Shown: positions 26,696 through 36,217, counted from the stretch's first letter. The stretch is DNA of 64,000 nt from 66-474 sp036759545 (GCA_036759545.1 DAIOUL010000005.1:4589-68588); one strand, 5' to 3'. The notes: generated by a model from the letters alone, not told the origin. A program made the numbers and translations.

Positions 26696-28567
26696 ATGTT
26701 TCGCCGTTTTCTTTTCGCTGCGTTGCTGCTGCTGCCGCTGGCCGCCTTGGCGGCCGACCCGCACACCTATGCGCAACCCGATCAGGTCGTCGTCAAGCAC
26801 ATCGATCTGGATCTCGCGGTCGACTTCGCCAAAAAGGAATTGAACGGCACGGCCACGCTCGATCTGGACTGGAAGAGTCCGTTCGCGACGCAATTGGTGC
26901 TCGACACGCGCGATCTGCACATCGGCCGTATCGAGGCGCTGGATGCGAATGGCAAGACTTCGCCGCTGAAGTACGCACTGGCCGCCGCCGACAAGTCGCT
27001 CGGCAGCAAGCTGACGATCGAGACGCCGGATCGCCCGAAGCGAATCCGCATCGCCTATGCGACCTCGCCGGATGCTTCCGGTTTGCAGTGGCTCGATCCT
27101 GCACAGACGGCGGGCAAGAAGACGCCTTTCATGTTCTCGCAATCCGAAGCCATCCACGCGCGTTCGTGGGTGCCGCTTCAGGATTCGCCGGCGATCCGCT
27201 TCACCTGGCACGCGGTCGTGACCGCGCCGAAGAACCTGCGCGTGGTGATGAGCGCGCCGAACGATCCGAAACATCCGCTGGACGGCCAGTTCGAATTCAC
27301 GCAGGCGCATCCGGTGCCTTCGTACCTGCTGGCGATCGCGGCCGGCGATATCGCCGTGCGCGAAACCGGTCCGCGCAGTGCGGTGTATGCCGAACCTTCT
27401 GTCGTCGAAAAAGCCGCGCATGAATTCGAAGACACCGAGAAGATGATCGCGACCGCCGAGTCGCTGTACGGGCCGTACCGCTGGGGCCGTTACGACATTC
27501 TCGTCTTGCCGCCGTCGTTTCCGTTCGGCGGCATGGAGAATCCCAACATGACCTTCGCCACGCCGACCATCATCGTCGGCGACAAGAGTCTGGTGAGCGT
27601 CGTTTCGCACGAACTGGCGCATTCGTGGTCGGGCAATTTGGTGACCGCGGCGAGCTGGCGCGACATCTGGTTGAACGAAGGCATCACCACTTACGTGCAG
27701 GGCCGTATAACCGAAGCCTTGTATGGCAAGCGCCTCGCCGACGAAGAAACCCTGCTGGCGATCCGCAATCTGCAGAAGGAAATCGGCACGATGCCGCAGA
27801 ACGCGCAGCGGCTGGCGCCGCAGCCGCGCAAGATCGATGCGGACGATGAATTGTCCGATGTCGCCTACGACAAGGGCTCGTGGTTCCTGCGCGCGCTGGA
27901 ACAGCGCTTCGGCCGCAAGCAGTTCGACGATTATCTGAAAGGATACTTCGACCACTTCGCTTGGCACAGCATCACGACCGAGCAGATGCTCGATTATCTG
28001 AAGCCCAATCTGATCGACAAATATCCCGGCAAGATGAGCTGGGACGAGGTGAAGGAATGGGTGTACGGCGCAGGCATTCCGAAGGATGCGCCGATCCCGG
28101 ACTCGCCGCAGTTCGATGCGATCGACAAAGAGCGCGCGCAATTCCTCGCCGGCAAGCTCGCCGCCGACAAGCTGGACGCGAAGAACTGGAACACGCAGGA
28201 GTGGATGTATTTCCTCGATCGCCTGCCCGACGCGCCCAAGCTCGCGCAGATGCAGCAACTCGATGCGGCCTGGCATCTCACCGGCACGCCCAACGCGGAG
28301 ATCGGTATGCGCTGGTACGTGCATGCGATCGCGGCGGGCGACAAGGCGGTGTGGAACGCCGCCGCCGAACACATGACGCGCATCGGCCGCATTTATCTGA
28401 TGCTGCCGGTGTATTCGGCTTTTGCAAAGACGCCGGATGGTTTGGCCTTCGCGGAACAGGTTTATGCGAAAGCGAAGGCCGGCTATCACCCGATCACCCG
28501 CATGGCGATCGAGCGCGTGTTCGCCAAAGCGAAAGCCAAACCGAAAGCAAAGAAAGCTGCGGACTGA
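26696..28567 (+). CDS. M1 family metallopeptidase, exported
   Basis: 623 residues with a Sec signal peptide ending LAALA (about residue 20). Zinc aminopeptidase of the M1 family: HELAH (His305, Glu306, His309) with the third ligand Glu328 in WLNEGITTY, and the exopeptidase motif GGMENP before it. It ends in a Lys/Ala-rich stretch. It is the first gene of a tight plus-strand unit; the next gene starts one base after its stop. Location should be periplasmic. Confidence 0.92.
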   Translation: MFRRFLFAALLLLPLAALAADPHTYAQPDQVVVKHIDLDLAVDFAKKELNGTATLDLDWKSPFATQLVLDTRDLHIGRIEALDANGKTSPLKYALAAADKSLGSKLTIETPDRPKRIRIAYATSPDASGLQWLDPAQTAGKKTPFMFSQSEAIHARSWVPLQDSPAIRFTWHAVVTAPKNLRVVMSAPNDPKHPLDGQFEFTQAHPVPSYLLAIAAGDIAVRETGPRSAVYAEPSVVEKAAHEFEDTEKMIATAESLYGPYRWGRYDILVLPPSFPFGGMENPNMTFATPTIIVGDKSLVSVVSHELAHSWSGNLVTAASWRDIWLNEGITTYVQGRITEALYGKRLADEETLLAIRNLQKEIGTMPQNAQRLAPQPRKIDADDELSDVAYDKGSWFLRALEQRFGRKQFDDYLKGYFDHFAWHSITTEQMLDYLKPNLIDKYPGKMSWDEVKEWVYGAGIPKDAPIPDSPQFDAIDKERAQFLAGKLAADKLDAKNWNTQEWMYFLDRLPDAPKLAQMQQLDAAWHLTGTPNAEIGMRWYVHAIAAGDKAVWNAAAEHMTRIGRIYLMLPVYSAFAKTPDGLAFAEQVYAKAKAGYHPITRMAIERVFAKAKAKPKAKKAAD

Positions 28568-28568
28568 A

Positions 28569-29552
28569 ATGGAAGAAGGTCAACGCGCAATTGTGATCGC
28601 CCGCGTCAAGCGGCGCCTGATGATCCTGGGCGCGCTGCTCGGCCTGATCGTGCTCGCGTTGATCGTGATCTACTTCGCCGCTCCGCAGTGGTTAATGCAC
28701 GCGCAAGTGGCGTGGCAGGCGCGGCGCGCCCAGCTCGAAGAAAAATTCGTGCAGGCCGGCGACACGCGCTGGTCGTATTACGAAGGTGGAAAGAGCGATG
28801 CGCCCACGCTGCTGCTGTTGCACGGCTACGAGGACAGCAAGGAAGTCTGGCTGCCTGTCGCGCAATACCTGACGCCCAACTTCCGCGTGATCATTCCCGA
28901 TCTGCCCGGCTGGGGCGATTCTTCGCGCATCGCGAACGCCGACTACGGCTACACCGCGCAGGCCGATCGTCTGCGCGCATTCGTGCAGAAGTTGAACCTC
29001 GGCGGCATTGCGCTGGCCGGTCATTCGATGGGCGGCGGCATCGCCGGCGTGTACGCGTCGAAATACCCGCAGGACACGGCGGCATTGATCCTGATCGACA
29101 GCGCGGCCGCGACATTCAAGGACAACGCCTTCATGCGCGAGGTGAATGCCGGCCGCAATCCGTTCACCATCGAGAACCGCGCCGATTTCGACCGCGGCCA
29201 AAAACTCGGTTTCGAAAACCCGCCGTGGCTGCCGCCCCGCTTCAAGAATGTGATCGTCGAGCACGCGCGCGAGGACCGCGCCTTCGACGATCGCGTGTTC
29301 CGGCAATTGATGGCGCCGGATCAGCGCGACCTGCTGATCCGCGCGCTGCCGAAGGTGACGGCGCCGACACTAACGATCTGGTGCCGGCAGGACAAGCTCA
29401 TCGACATTGCCGCGGTGGATGCGATCCGCGGCGCGTTGACTTCCGCGCCAAAGATTGGCGTGACCGAGTTCAACGGCTGCGGCCACATGGCGATCCTGGA
29501 GCGGCCGAAGGAAATCGCCGACGCGATTACACACTTCGTGTTGATGCCGTAA
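28569..29552 (+). CDS. Membrane-anchored alpha/beta hydrolase
   Basis: 327 residues. A single hydrophobic helix (about 17-40) anchors the N-terminus, and an alpha/beta hydrolase fold follows: LLLLHGYEDSKEVW, nucleophile Ser153 in GHSMGG, an aspartate in WCRQDKLI, and His in GCGHMAILERP. It looks like an esterase/lipase or a haloperoxidase-like hydrolase facing the periplasm (topology inferred). It starts one base after the peptidase stop, so it is in the same operon. Confidence 0.85.
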   Translation: MEEGQRAIVIARVKRRLMILGALLGLIVLALIVIYFAAPQWLMHAQVAWQARRAQLEEKFVQAGDTRWSYYEGGKSDAPTLLLLHGYEDSKEVWLPVAQYLTPNFRVIIPDLPGWGDSSRIANADYGYTAQADRLRAFVQKLNLGGIALAGHSMGGGIAGVYASKYPQDTAALILIDSAAATFKDNAFMREVNAGRNPFTIENRADFDRGQKLGFENPPWLPPRFKNVIVEHAREDRAFDDRVFRQLMAPDQRDLLIRALPKVTAPTLTIWCRQDKLIDIAAVDAIRGALTSAPKIGVTEFNGCGHMAILERPKEIADAITHFVLMP

Positions 29553-29577
29553 CCGCGACGGGGCGTAAAATGACCGG

Positions 29578-30429
29578 ATGCCCGATCAATTGCGCAAGGA
29601 CGTGAGCGAATCGCCGCTGGGTCGCCGGATCGAGGCGCCCTCCTCACCCGATGCACGCGTTTTGTTTCCAGTCGCGCGGGCGCAGGCGCGCAACGAAATC
29701 GGCCTCGATGCGCAGGCGCTGCCTTTCGTCGGCAGCGACATCTGGAATGCCTACGAACTGTCGTGGCTGGATGCGCGCGGCAAACCCGCTGTGGCGATCG
29801 CCGAACTGCGCGTGCCCGCCGATTCGCCGAATCTGATCGAATCCAAATCGCTGAAGCTGTATTTGAACGCTTACGCGCAAACGCGTTTCGATGACGCATT
29901 CGATCTGCGCAATGCGATCGTGCGCGATCTCGGCCATGCCGCCGGTGCACCAGTGGAGATCACGCTGATCGAGTCGGAAGACTTTCCACGGCAAACAGTT
30001 TCGGAATTGCCGGGTTCGTCATTGGATGCCCAAGAGATCGTGATCGGCGACTACGGTCCGCCGCAACCGAATCATCTGCATGCCAATGCGCGCGCGAAGC
30101 AGATAGAAGAATCGTTGACCACGCGGCTGTTCCGCTCCAATTGTCCGGTGACGGGACAACCGGACTGGGCCGCGGTGCAGATCCGCTACATCGGCGCGCC
30201 GATCGATCGCGCGGGCCTATTGCGCTATCTGATTTCCTATCGCGAGCATTGCGGCTTCCACGAAGCCTGCGTGGAGCGCATTTTCGTGGACTTGATGGCG
30301 CACTGCGCGCCGCGCTGCTTGAGCGTGTACGCGCGCTTCACCCGGCGCGGCGGGCTGGACATCAATCCGTGGCGTGCGACGCCGGGTTACGCGATGCCGC
30401 CGTTGAACGTCCGCACCGCACGGCAATAA
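29578..30429 (+). CDS. queF: NADPH-dependent 7-cyano-7-deazaguanine reductase
   Basis: 283 residues, the long bimodular QueF type of proteobacteria. It reduces preQ0 to preQ1 in queuosine synthesis. Key motifs: ELRVPADSPNLIESKSLKLY with the NADPH-binding ESKSLK, and FRSNCPVTGQPDW carrying the nucleophile Cys189 and the proton-shuttling Asp196. FHEACVERIFVDL near the C-terminus is typical. It lies 25 bp after the hydrolase gene and 10 bp before an FAD oxidoreductase gene; no other queuosine gene is in the window. Confidence 0.95.
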   Translation: MPDQLRKDVSESPLGRRIEAPSSPDARVLFPVARAQARNEIGLDAQALPFVGSDIWNAYELSWLDARGKPAVAIAELRVPADSPNLIESKSLKLYLNAYAQTRFDDAFDLRNAIVRDLGHAAGAPVEITLIESEDFPRQTVSELPGSSLDAQEIVIGDYGPPQPNHLHANARAKQIEESLTTRLFRSNCPVTGQPDWAAVQIRYIGAPIDRAGLLRYLISYREHCGFHEACVERIFVDLMAHCAPRCLSVYARFTRRGGLDINPWRATPGYAMPPLNVRTARQ

Positions 30430-30439
30430 GGAAAAGCGC

Positions 30440-31624
30440 ATGGAACACCACTTCGACTACTTGATCGTCGGCGCGGGCATGGCGGGGTCGGCCGCGGTGA
30501 AAGGCATCCGCTCGCGCGATCCGAAAGGAACCATTGCGTTGCTGGGCGCGGAGCCGCATCCGCCCTACGACCGGCCGCCGCTCAGCAAGGATCTGTGGAC
30601 GGGCAAGAAATCGCCGGAGCAAATCTGGCGCGACATCGAAGGCTTGCGCGCCACGCTGTTCCCGGGCCGCCATGCAACAGCGATCGACACGCAATCCAAA
30701 ACCGTGCGCGACGATCGCGGCGATCACTTCCGTTACGGCAAGCTGCTGATCGCCACCGGCGGCACGCCGCGGCGGATCGCCGGCCTGGAAAACGAGCGCG
30801 TGATCTACTACCGCACGCTGGACGATTACCGTGCGTTGCGCGATGCCTTGCACAAAGACATGCGCGTGGCGGTGATTGGCGCGGGCTTCATCGGCAGCGA
30901 ACTCGCCGCGGCGCTGGCGATGAACGGCGCACGCGTCACCCTGCTGATCGATGGCGATTTCCTCGGCGCGCGCGTCTATCCGCGCGCGCTGGCCGGGTTC
31001 GTCACGGATTACTTCCGCGAGAAGCGCGTGGAAATCCGCACCCACTCGCGCGTGGCCGGCGGCAACGCAACCGACGAAGGCGTGACGCTGCAACTGCAAA
31101 ACGGCGATCCCGTGGAAGCCGAATACGTTGTGGCGGGACTCGGCATCACTCCTGATGTGCACCTCGCGCAAGCTGCCGGTCTGAAAATCGACAACGGCAT
31201 CGTCGTCGACGAACAACTGCGCGCCGTGCCGGACATCTGGGCCGCGGGCGATGCGGCGAATTATCCGGATGCAACTCTGCACGAACGCCGCCGCGTCGAA
31301 CACGAAGACGCCGCGCTGACGATGGGCGAGCATGCGGGCGCCAACATGGCCGGCGCGGACACACCCTACACGCACCTGCCGTATTTCTATTCCGACCTGT
31401 TCGATCTCGGCTACGAAGCGGTGGGCGAATTGGATGCGCGGCTCCGGACTTTCGAAGACTGGAAGGAACCGTTCCGCGAAGGCGTGGTGTACTACCTTAG
31501 AGACGGCCGCGTGCGCGGCGTGCTGTTGTGGAATGTGTGGGAGAAGAAGGACGAAGCGCGCGAACTGATTGCGCAGGCCGGGCCGTTTACGGAAGAGGAT
31601 TTGCGCGGACGGTTGTTGTCGTGA
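30440..31624 (+). CDS. NAD(P)/FAD-dependent oxidoreductase, AIF-like
   Basis: 394 residues of the pyridine-nucleotide-disulfide oxidoreductase family. The FAD motif VGAGMAGSAA (about 10-19), YDRPPLSKDLW, the NAD motif VIGAGFIGSELAA (about 152) and GDAANYP near the end of the FAD domain match ferredoxin reductases and apoptosis-inducing factor. A C-terminal reductase-like domain starts at about 320. No redox-active CXXC is present, so it probably passes electrons to a ferredoxin or reduces quinones; the partner is not encoded nearby. Last gene of the M1 peptidase operon. Confidence 0.85.
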   Translation: MEHHFDYLIVGAGMAGSAAVKGIRSRDPKGTIALLGAEPHPPYDRPPLSKDLWTGKKSPEQIWRDIEGLRATLFPGRHATAIDTQSKTVRDDRGDHFRYGKLLIATGGTPRRIAGLENERVIYYRTLDDYRALRDALHKDMRVAVIGAGFIGSELAAALAMNGARVTLLIDGDFLGARVYPRALAGFVTDYFREKRVEIRTHSRVAGGNATDEGVTLQLQNGDPVEAEYVVAGLGITPDVHLAQAAGLKIDNGIVVDEQLRAVPDIWAAGDAANYPDATLHERRRVEHEDAALTMGEHAGANMAGADTPYTHLPYFYSDLFDLGYEAVGELDARLRTFEDWKEPFREGVVYYLRDGRVRGVLLWNVWEKKDEARELIAQAGPFTEEDLRGRLLS

Positions 31625-31641
31625 AGCACTGACGTTTGTCC

Positions 31642-31662
31642 CCTTCCCCTTCAAGGGGAAGG
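31642..31662. terminator. CT-rich hairpin after the oxidoreductase gene
   Basis: CCTTCCCCTT-C-AAGGGGAAGG lies 18 bases past the stop, placed to end the M1 peptidase operon. It begins a longer repeat-rich segment running to about 31831, with an ATGGGGATGGT/ACCATCCCC pair and GCGAACC-TGC-GGTTCGC. It matches the CT-rich hairpin at 8219. Confidence 0.5.
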
Positions 31663-31831
31663 CAGGGATGGGGATGGTGTGCGACATACGAACCATCCCC
31701 CACCCAACCCGTTACAGGCTCGAACATCCTGTTCTCGCCAGCAACCCCGCCCTGCGCTCCTGCTACGGGCGCTCAGCAGCGCGCGAACCTGCGGTTCGCA
31801 AACGCGCTGCTTCGCCCTAGAAGGGAGGGCT

Positions 31832-32611
31832 TTACGCGCTCGTCGCCGCACTCGCCTCTTTCGGCTTCACCAGCACGCGCACCGCGATCAGACCCAGCTC
31901 GTACAGCAGACACATCGGCACGGCCAGACACGTCTGCGAGATCACGTCCGGCGGCGTCAGCACCGCCGCGACCACGAAGCAGCCGACGATCACGTAACCG
32001 CGCGCCTTCTTCAATTTCGGCAGATCGACGAACCCGATCGCGGCCAGCAGCACCACCGCCACCGGCATTTCGAAGCACAGCCCGAAGGCGAGGAACACCA
32101 CCAGCACGAAATCCAGATAATGGCCGATGTCGGTCATCATCGACACGCCTGCCGGCGTCACCGCGGTCAGAAACCGGAACACCATCGGCAGCACCAGGAA
32201 ATACGCGAACGCGCAGCCCAAATAAAACAGGATCACCGCCGACACCAGCAGCGGCCGCGCCAGTCTTTTTTCGTGGCGATACAAACCCGGGCTGACGAAC
32301 GCCCAGAGCTGATACAGCACCACCGGCATGGCGATGAACAGCGCGACGAAGAACGCCAGCTTCAGCGGCGTCAGGAACGGGCTGGCGACATCGATCGCGA
32401 CCAGATGCGCACCCTGCGGCAGGCGCGCGACCAGTGGCCGCGCCAGATACGAATAGAGTTTTCCGGCGAACGGCACCAGCGCCAGCAGCACGATCAGCAC
32501 CGCCGCGATCGCCTTCAGCAGGCGCGCGCGCAGCTCGATCAGATGACTCATGAAACCCTGCTCGGGGAGGGTTTCGTCGTGTTCCGGCGGACGTGTATCG
32601 GGCGCGCTCAT
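31832..32611 (-). CDS. tatC: Sec-independent translocase subunit TatC
   Basis: 259 residues with six hydrophobic helices. TatC binds twin-arginine signal peptides in the inner membrane. The conserved MSHLIELRARLLKA near the N-terminus and YEL near the last helix are family features. ATG overlaps the tatB stop by four bases. At least one likely Tat substrate (the phosphoesterase at 40846-41781) is encoded in this window. Confidence 0.95.
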   Translation of the reverse strand: MSAPDTRPPEHDETLPEQGFMSHLIELRARLLKAIAAVLIVLLALVPFAGKLYSYLARPLVARLPQGAHLVAIDVASPFLTPLKLAFFVALFIAMPVVLYQLWAFVSPGLYRHEKRLARPLLVSAVILFYLGCAFAYFLVLPMVFRFLTAVTPAGVSMMTDIGHYLDFVLVVFLAFGLCFEMPVAVVLLAAIGFVDLPKLKKARGYVIVGCFVVAAVLTPPDVISQTCLAVPMCLLYELGLIAVRVLVKPKEASAATSA

Positions 32612-32997
32612 GATTGCTCGCGCGATTCATTGCTTGCCGGCGCGGATTCTTCGGCGTTCGGAGCCGTCGACGCACGTGACGCTTCGGCGCGCGCCTCATC
32701 AATCCGATCGCGCGCTTCGCGCGCCACGCTGCCCAACGCATCGGCGGCGGTGCTGGCGTGTTTGCGGGTTTCGTCCACCGCCGCGCGCGCGGCTTCCTGC
32801 GCTTCCTTCAACTTTGCCCGCAGTTCCTCGGCTTCCAGTTCGCGCATCACTTCCGCGCGCACGCTGTCCCAGCCGCGGCGCACGCGACGCAACAACGCGC
32901 CCGCGGTGCGCGCCGCGCCCGGCAGGCGCTCGGGACCGAGCACCACCAGCGCCACCACCGCGATCAGAAGGATTTCGCCGAAGGAGACATCGAACAT
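32608..32997 (-). CDS. tatB: Sec-independent translocase subunit TatB
   Basis: 129 residues. N-terminal transmembrane helix MFDVSFGEILLIAVVALVVLGPERLP with the TatB FGPERLP-like motif (here LGPERLP), an amphipathic helix, and a charged tail with Glu/Ala/Arg runs. ATG 32997 is taken because MFDV is the conserved TatB start. A 133-bp gap holding a repeat element separates it from tatA. Confidence 0.93.
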   Translation of the reverse strand: MFDVSFGEILLIAVVALVVLGPERLPGAARTAGALLRRVRRGWDSVRAEVMRELEAEELRAKLKEAQEAARAAVDETRKHASTAADALGSVAREARDRIDEARAEASRASTAPNAEESAPASNESREQS

Positions 32998-33028
32998 TGG
33001 CTGCGTGCGCGAGCGCGTTCTGCAAGAA

Positions 33029-33119
33029 CCGTTCGTCTTGAGCGTAGGCTCGAAGGACCGGAGTCGAGACGAGTCGCTTCGACTCCGCTCGCTTCGCCCG
33101 CCAAGCTCAGCGCGAACGG
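33029..33119. repeat. CCGTTCG...CGAACGG element between tatA and tatB
   Basis: CCGTTCGTCTTGAGCGTAG at the left is matched, with mismatches, by CCAAGCTCAGCGCGAACGG at the right in inverted orientation. The interior is rich in TCGACT/AGTCGA pairs. Same family as 59741-59833; a half copy is at 43225-43240. It occupies nearly all the tatA-tatB gap. Confidence 0.6.
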
Positions 33120-33130
33120 ATGGGTTGCCG

Positions 33131-33382
33131 TTACTCCGCGCGATCGCGCGGCGGCGGATTGACTTCCGCACCCGGCGGAGCCGGCGGCGGCTGCGGCGCG
33201 GCGGAGGTATCGGCGCGCAGTTGCGGCTCGGGCTTCTTCTCGTCGTCGCCGCTCATCGAATGCTTGAATTCGCGGATCGCCTTGCCGAGATCGCCGCCGA
33301 CGTTCTTCAGCCGGCTGGTGCCGAAGATCACCAGCACGATCAGCAGCACGATCAGCCAATGCCAGATGCTGAGGCCGCCCAT
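33131..33382 (-). CDS. tatA: Sec-independent translocase subunit TatA
   Basis: 83 residues. MGGLSIWHWLIVLLIVLVIFGTSRL is the TatA transmembrane segment, followed by the FG hinge, an amphipathic helix (KNVGGDLGKAIREFKHSM) and a Pro-rich acidic tail. TatA forms the protein-conducting assembly with TatBC. First gene of tatABC on the minus strand. Confidence 0.95.
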   Translation of the reverse strand: MGGLSIWHWLIVLLIVLVIFGTSRLKNVGGDLGKAIREFKHSMSGDDEKKPEPQLRADTSAAPQPPPAPPGAEVNPPPRDRAE

Positions 33383-33440
33383 ATCTCACCTCTCGATTGA
33401 TTGTTGCCGCGCAGGAAATATTCCCTTAAAACGCGAGAGC

Positions 33441-34133
33441 CTACCGTGCAGTGTACTCCTCGAGCTGGTCGCGAAAGTGCACGACCGGCGCGGGCACGTC
33501 GTTGACGCCGCCCTCGAACACGCGCCGCGGCGTGATGCCGGGCCCATAGATCGCCGCGTCCGCGTCGTCGTCGATGCGCAGCGCGGCGCCGTCCAGCGAG
33601 ACGCCGGCGAACAAGCCGCGCGAACGCGAGTAGGAATAGATTTCTGCCTGAAGCCCTGCATCGGTGGAAGCGTTGAGATTGCGGCCCACCGGTCCGGCGG
33701 CAGCGTGCGCGTCCGCGCCGATGGTGAACTTGCCATTGACGATGCCGTCCACGCTACGGCGCGTGCGGAATACCAGGATCACGTCGGTCGAAGACACGCC
33801 GGCCTGGAAGCCCACACTGCCGCCGGTCAGCGACAGGAATACCGGATTGGACCAGGTGCCGTCGGGCGATTTCACCGCGATCAGCCCGTCACCATGTCGG
33901 CCGCCGAACACCAGGCCCACCTTGATGACATTGGGGATCACCGCGATCGCGTAGGCGTCGCGCAGCAGATCGCGCGGGATCGCCTTGTCCGGCGCTTTCA
34001 TGATGTCGGCCAGCACGCGCGTGGCGGTCTGCGCGCGCGTGATCGCGCTTTCGCGCTCGTCGGCGTGCGCGGCGAGGGCGGGCAGCAGCAGTGCGGTCAA
34101 CATGATCAACGCGCGTGTGATTGGTTTCGACAT
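33441..34133 (-). CDS. SYLF/YSC84-domain lipid-binding protein, exported
   Basis: 230 residues from ATG 34133, which has GGAGG a few bases upstream; the frame is open beyond it but overlaps hemH. Sec signal peptide (about 1-22, ending AHA). The SYLF domain shows AIAVIPNVIKVGLVFGGRHGDG and GGSVGFQAGVSSTDVILVF. The family binds phosphoinositides in eukaryotes; in bacteria its role is unclear. Periplasmic. Divergent from hemH. Confidence 0.88.
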   Translation of the reverse strand: MSKPITRALIMLTALLLPALAAHADERESAITRAQTATRVLADIMKAPDKAIPRDLLRDAYAIAVIPNVIKVGLVFGGRHGDGLIAVKSPDGTWSNPVFLSLTGGSVGFQAGVSSTDVILVFRTRRSVDGIVNGKFTIGADAHAAAGPVGRNLNASTDAGLQAEIYSYSRSRGLFAGVSLDGAALRIDDDADAAIYGPGITPRRVFEGGVNDVPAPVVHFRDQLEEYTAR

Positions 34134-34256
34134 AGATCCTCCGGCCGCTCGAGATATTCCCGGAATTCGACGGCAGTTTGGATGCCGCGAGCCCACTGCG
34201 GGCTTAACGCAACCGAGTATGTGGCAGACTGCGCGGCAATCTGCCGAGTTCCGCGC

Positions 34257-35282
34257 ATGCCCCGCTACATCGACCCGCCCGAGGCAGTCCAGAAAAGCGC
34301 GCCGCGCACGGCGGTGCTGCTGGTGAACCTGGGTACGCCGCACGCGCCGACGGCGGATGCGGTGCGCGAATACCTTTCCGAATTCCTCGCCGATCCGCGC
34401 GTGGTCGAACTGCCACGCGCACTGTGGTGGCTGGTGCTGCATGGTTACGTGCTGCGCAGCCGGCCGCGCCGTTCTGCCGAGGCCTACGCCAAGGTCTGGA
34501 CGCACGACGGCTCTCCGCTGTTGCTGCACAGCGCGCAACTCGCGGCGGCGTTGCAAGCGGAAATCGCCCGCCGAACCGGCGGTGCGGTAATGGTCGCCTT
34601 GGCGATGCGCTACGGCGCGCCCTCGATCGAAGAAACGATCGCGCGGATGCAGACCCAGGGCGTGCGGCGCGTCCTGTTGTTGCCGCTGTATCCGCAATAC
34701 GCGGCGGCGACCACGGGTTCCGCGCTGGACGCGATGGCGGAGGCGATCAAGCCGCTGCGCTGGCCGCCGGAACTGCGCACCATCAACGACTATCACGACG
34801 ACGCAGGTTATCTTGCCGCACTGGCGGCGAGCGTCGCCTCGCAGTGGTCACGGCATGGCCGCGCACAAAAGCTGCTGCTGTCCTTCCACGGCTTGCCGGA
34901 GGCCAGCGCGCGGCGTGGCGATCCGTATTTCAACCAGTGCCACGAAACTGCCTTCCGTCTGCGCGAAGTCCTGGGGCTGCACGAGGAGGAGGTACTGATC
35001 GCGTTCCAGTCGCGCGTGGGCCGGCAACGCTGGCTGCGACCGTACACCGACGAAATCATTGCCGGTCTGCCGGGCGACGGAGTAAAGACACTGGACGTGT
35101 TGTGTCCGGGCTTCGCGGTGGATTGCCTCGAGACGCTGGAAGAGATCGCGCTGCGCTACCGGACGGCTTTCCTGACGCGCGGCGGGATGCGCTTTACCTA
35201 CATCCCCGCATTGAATGCCTCGCCTGCTCATGTGACCGCATTGACGCAATTGGCGATGAAACACTTGAACGGATGGATTTGA
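34257..35282 (+). CDS. hemH: Ferrochelatase
   Basis: 341 residues inserting Fe2+ into protoporphyrin IX, the last step of protoheme synthesis. VLLVNLGTP at the N-terminus, catalytic His211 in LLSFHGLP, and the C-terminal segment DVLCPGFAVDCLETLEEI are diagnostic. ATG 34257 chosen by family N-terminus (PRYIDPPE...). The stop overlaps the first base of the next gene (TGATG). hemF, an earlier step, is at 58829-59731. Confidence 0.95.
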   Translation: MPRYIDPPEAVQKSAPRTAVLLVNLGTPHAPTADAVREYLSEFLADPRVVELPRALWWLVLHGYVLRSRPRRSAEAYAKVWTHDGSPLLLHSAQLAAALQAEIARRTGGAVMVALAMRYGAPSIEETIARMQTQGVRRVLLLPLYPQYAAATTGSALDAMAEAIKPLRWPPELRTINDYHDDAGYLAALAASVASQWSRHGRAQKLLLSFHGLPEASARRGDPYFNQCHETAFRLREVLGLHEEEVLIAFQSRVGRQRWLRPYTDEIIAGLPGDGVKTLDVLCPGFAVDCLETLEEIALRYRTAFLTRGGMRFTYIPALNASPAHVTALTQLAMKHLNGWI

Positions 35283-36121
35283 TGCGGGAAGTTTTTCTGG
35301 ACCTGCCGTTCGGCAAACTCGCTGCGCTGCAGTGGGGCGAAGACGATGCACCGCCGCTGCTAGCGCTGCACGGCTGGCTGGACAACGCAGCGAGTTTCAT
35401 TGCGGTTGCGCCGTTGCTGGCAAATGACTTCCGCGTGATCGCGCTGGATCTGCCCGGCCATGGCCGCAGCGCGCACCTGCCGCCGGGCGTCACGCGCTAT
35501 CACGCCACCGATTATGCCGATCATGTCTTGAATGCCGCGGACGCGTTGCAACTGCAACGTTTCGATCTGCTCGGCCATTCGCTGGGCGCAGGCGTGGCGA
35601 GCCTGGTCGCCGCGGCAGCGCCTGCGCGCGTACGCAAGCTGGCATTGATCGAAGGCTTGGGTCCGCTGGCGGATGACGGTTCGAACACGTTGCAACGTTG
35701 GCGCGAGGCCGAGTCGCAACGCAATGTCACGCGGCGCGCGCCTCGCGTGTTCGCGAGCATCGATGAAGCACTCGCTGCCCGCGTGGCGGTCGGTGACCTG
35801 CGGGCAGAGGAGGCCCGCTCGCTGGTCGAACGCGGCTTGCGCCAGGTCGAAGGCGGTTACGTCTGGAGCAGTGACGCGCGCCTGCGCCTGCCCACCCCGC
35901 TGCGCATCGAGGAGATGCAATTGCGGCGACTGCTGACGGGAATCGAAGCGCACACACTATTGCTGCTCGCCGATCCGGAGACGCCGTACCTGCCCCGCGC
36001 GAAGATGGAAGCGCGCGCCGCTTGCGTGCGCGACATTCGCGTCGAACGCGTGGCCGGGCGGCACCATCTCCACTTGCAGCATCCACAAGAAGTCGCGGAA
36101 CGATTGCTGATGTTCTTGTGA
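35282..36121 (+). CDS. Alpha/beta hydrolase
   Basis: 279 residues. LLALHGWLDNAASF, DLPGHGRSAHLP, nucleophile Ser100 in GHSLGAG, an acid in LLADPETPYLP and His in GRHHLHLQHP make a complete hydrolase. The MEP/BphD-like family includes many esterases; substrate unknown. The ATG shares one base with the hemH stop, so the two are translationally coupled; an upstream ATG at 35273 inside hemH is possible. Confidence 0.85.
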   Translation: MREVFLDLPFGKLAALQWGEDDAPPLLALHGWLDNAASFIAVAPLLANDFRVIALDLPGHGRSAHLPPGVTRYHATDYADHVLNAADALQLQRFDLLGHSLGAGVASLVAAAAPARVRKLALIEGLGPLADDGSNTLQRWREAESQRNVTRRAPRVFASIDEALAARVAVGDLRAEEARSLVERGLRQVEGGYVWSSDARLRLPTPLRIEEMQLRRLLTGIEAHTLLLLADPETPYLPRAKMEARAACVRDIRVERVAGRHHLHLQHPQEVAERLLMFL

Positions 36122-36123
36122 AT

Positions 36124-36217
36124 CGTCATCCCGGCGAAAGCCGGGATCCATTTTGCTTTTAGAACAAGATCAAAATGGGTTCCGGGTTCCGCGCTCTCGC
36201 GCGGTCCCGGAATGACG
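36124..36217. repeat. CGTCAT...ATGACG inverted-repeat element
   Basis: 94 bp bounded by CGTCATCCCGG and CCCGGAATGACG. Inside are CCGGCGAAAGCCGG and GCGCTCTCGCGCGG pairs and a central ATTTTG/CAAAAT pair. It fills the convergent gap between the hydrolase and natB-like genes. Same family as 53340, 55962 and 57809. Confidence 0.65.
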
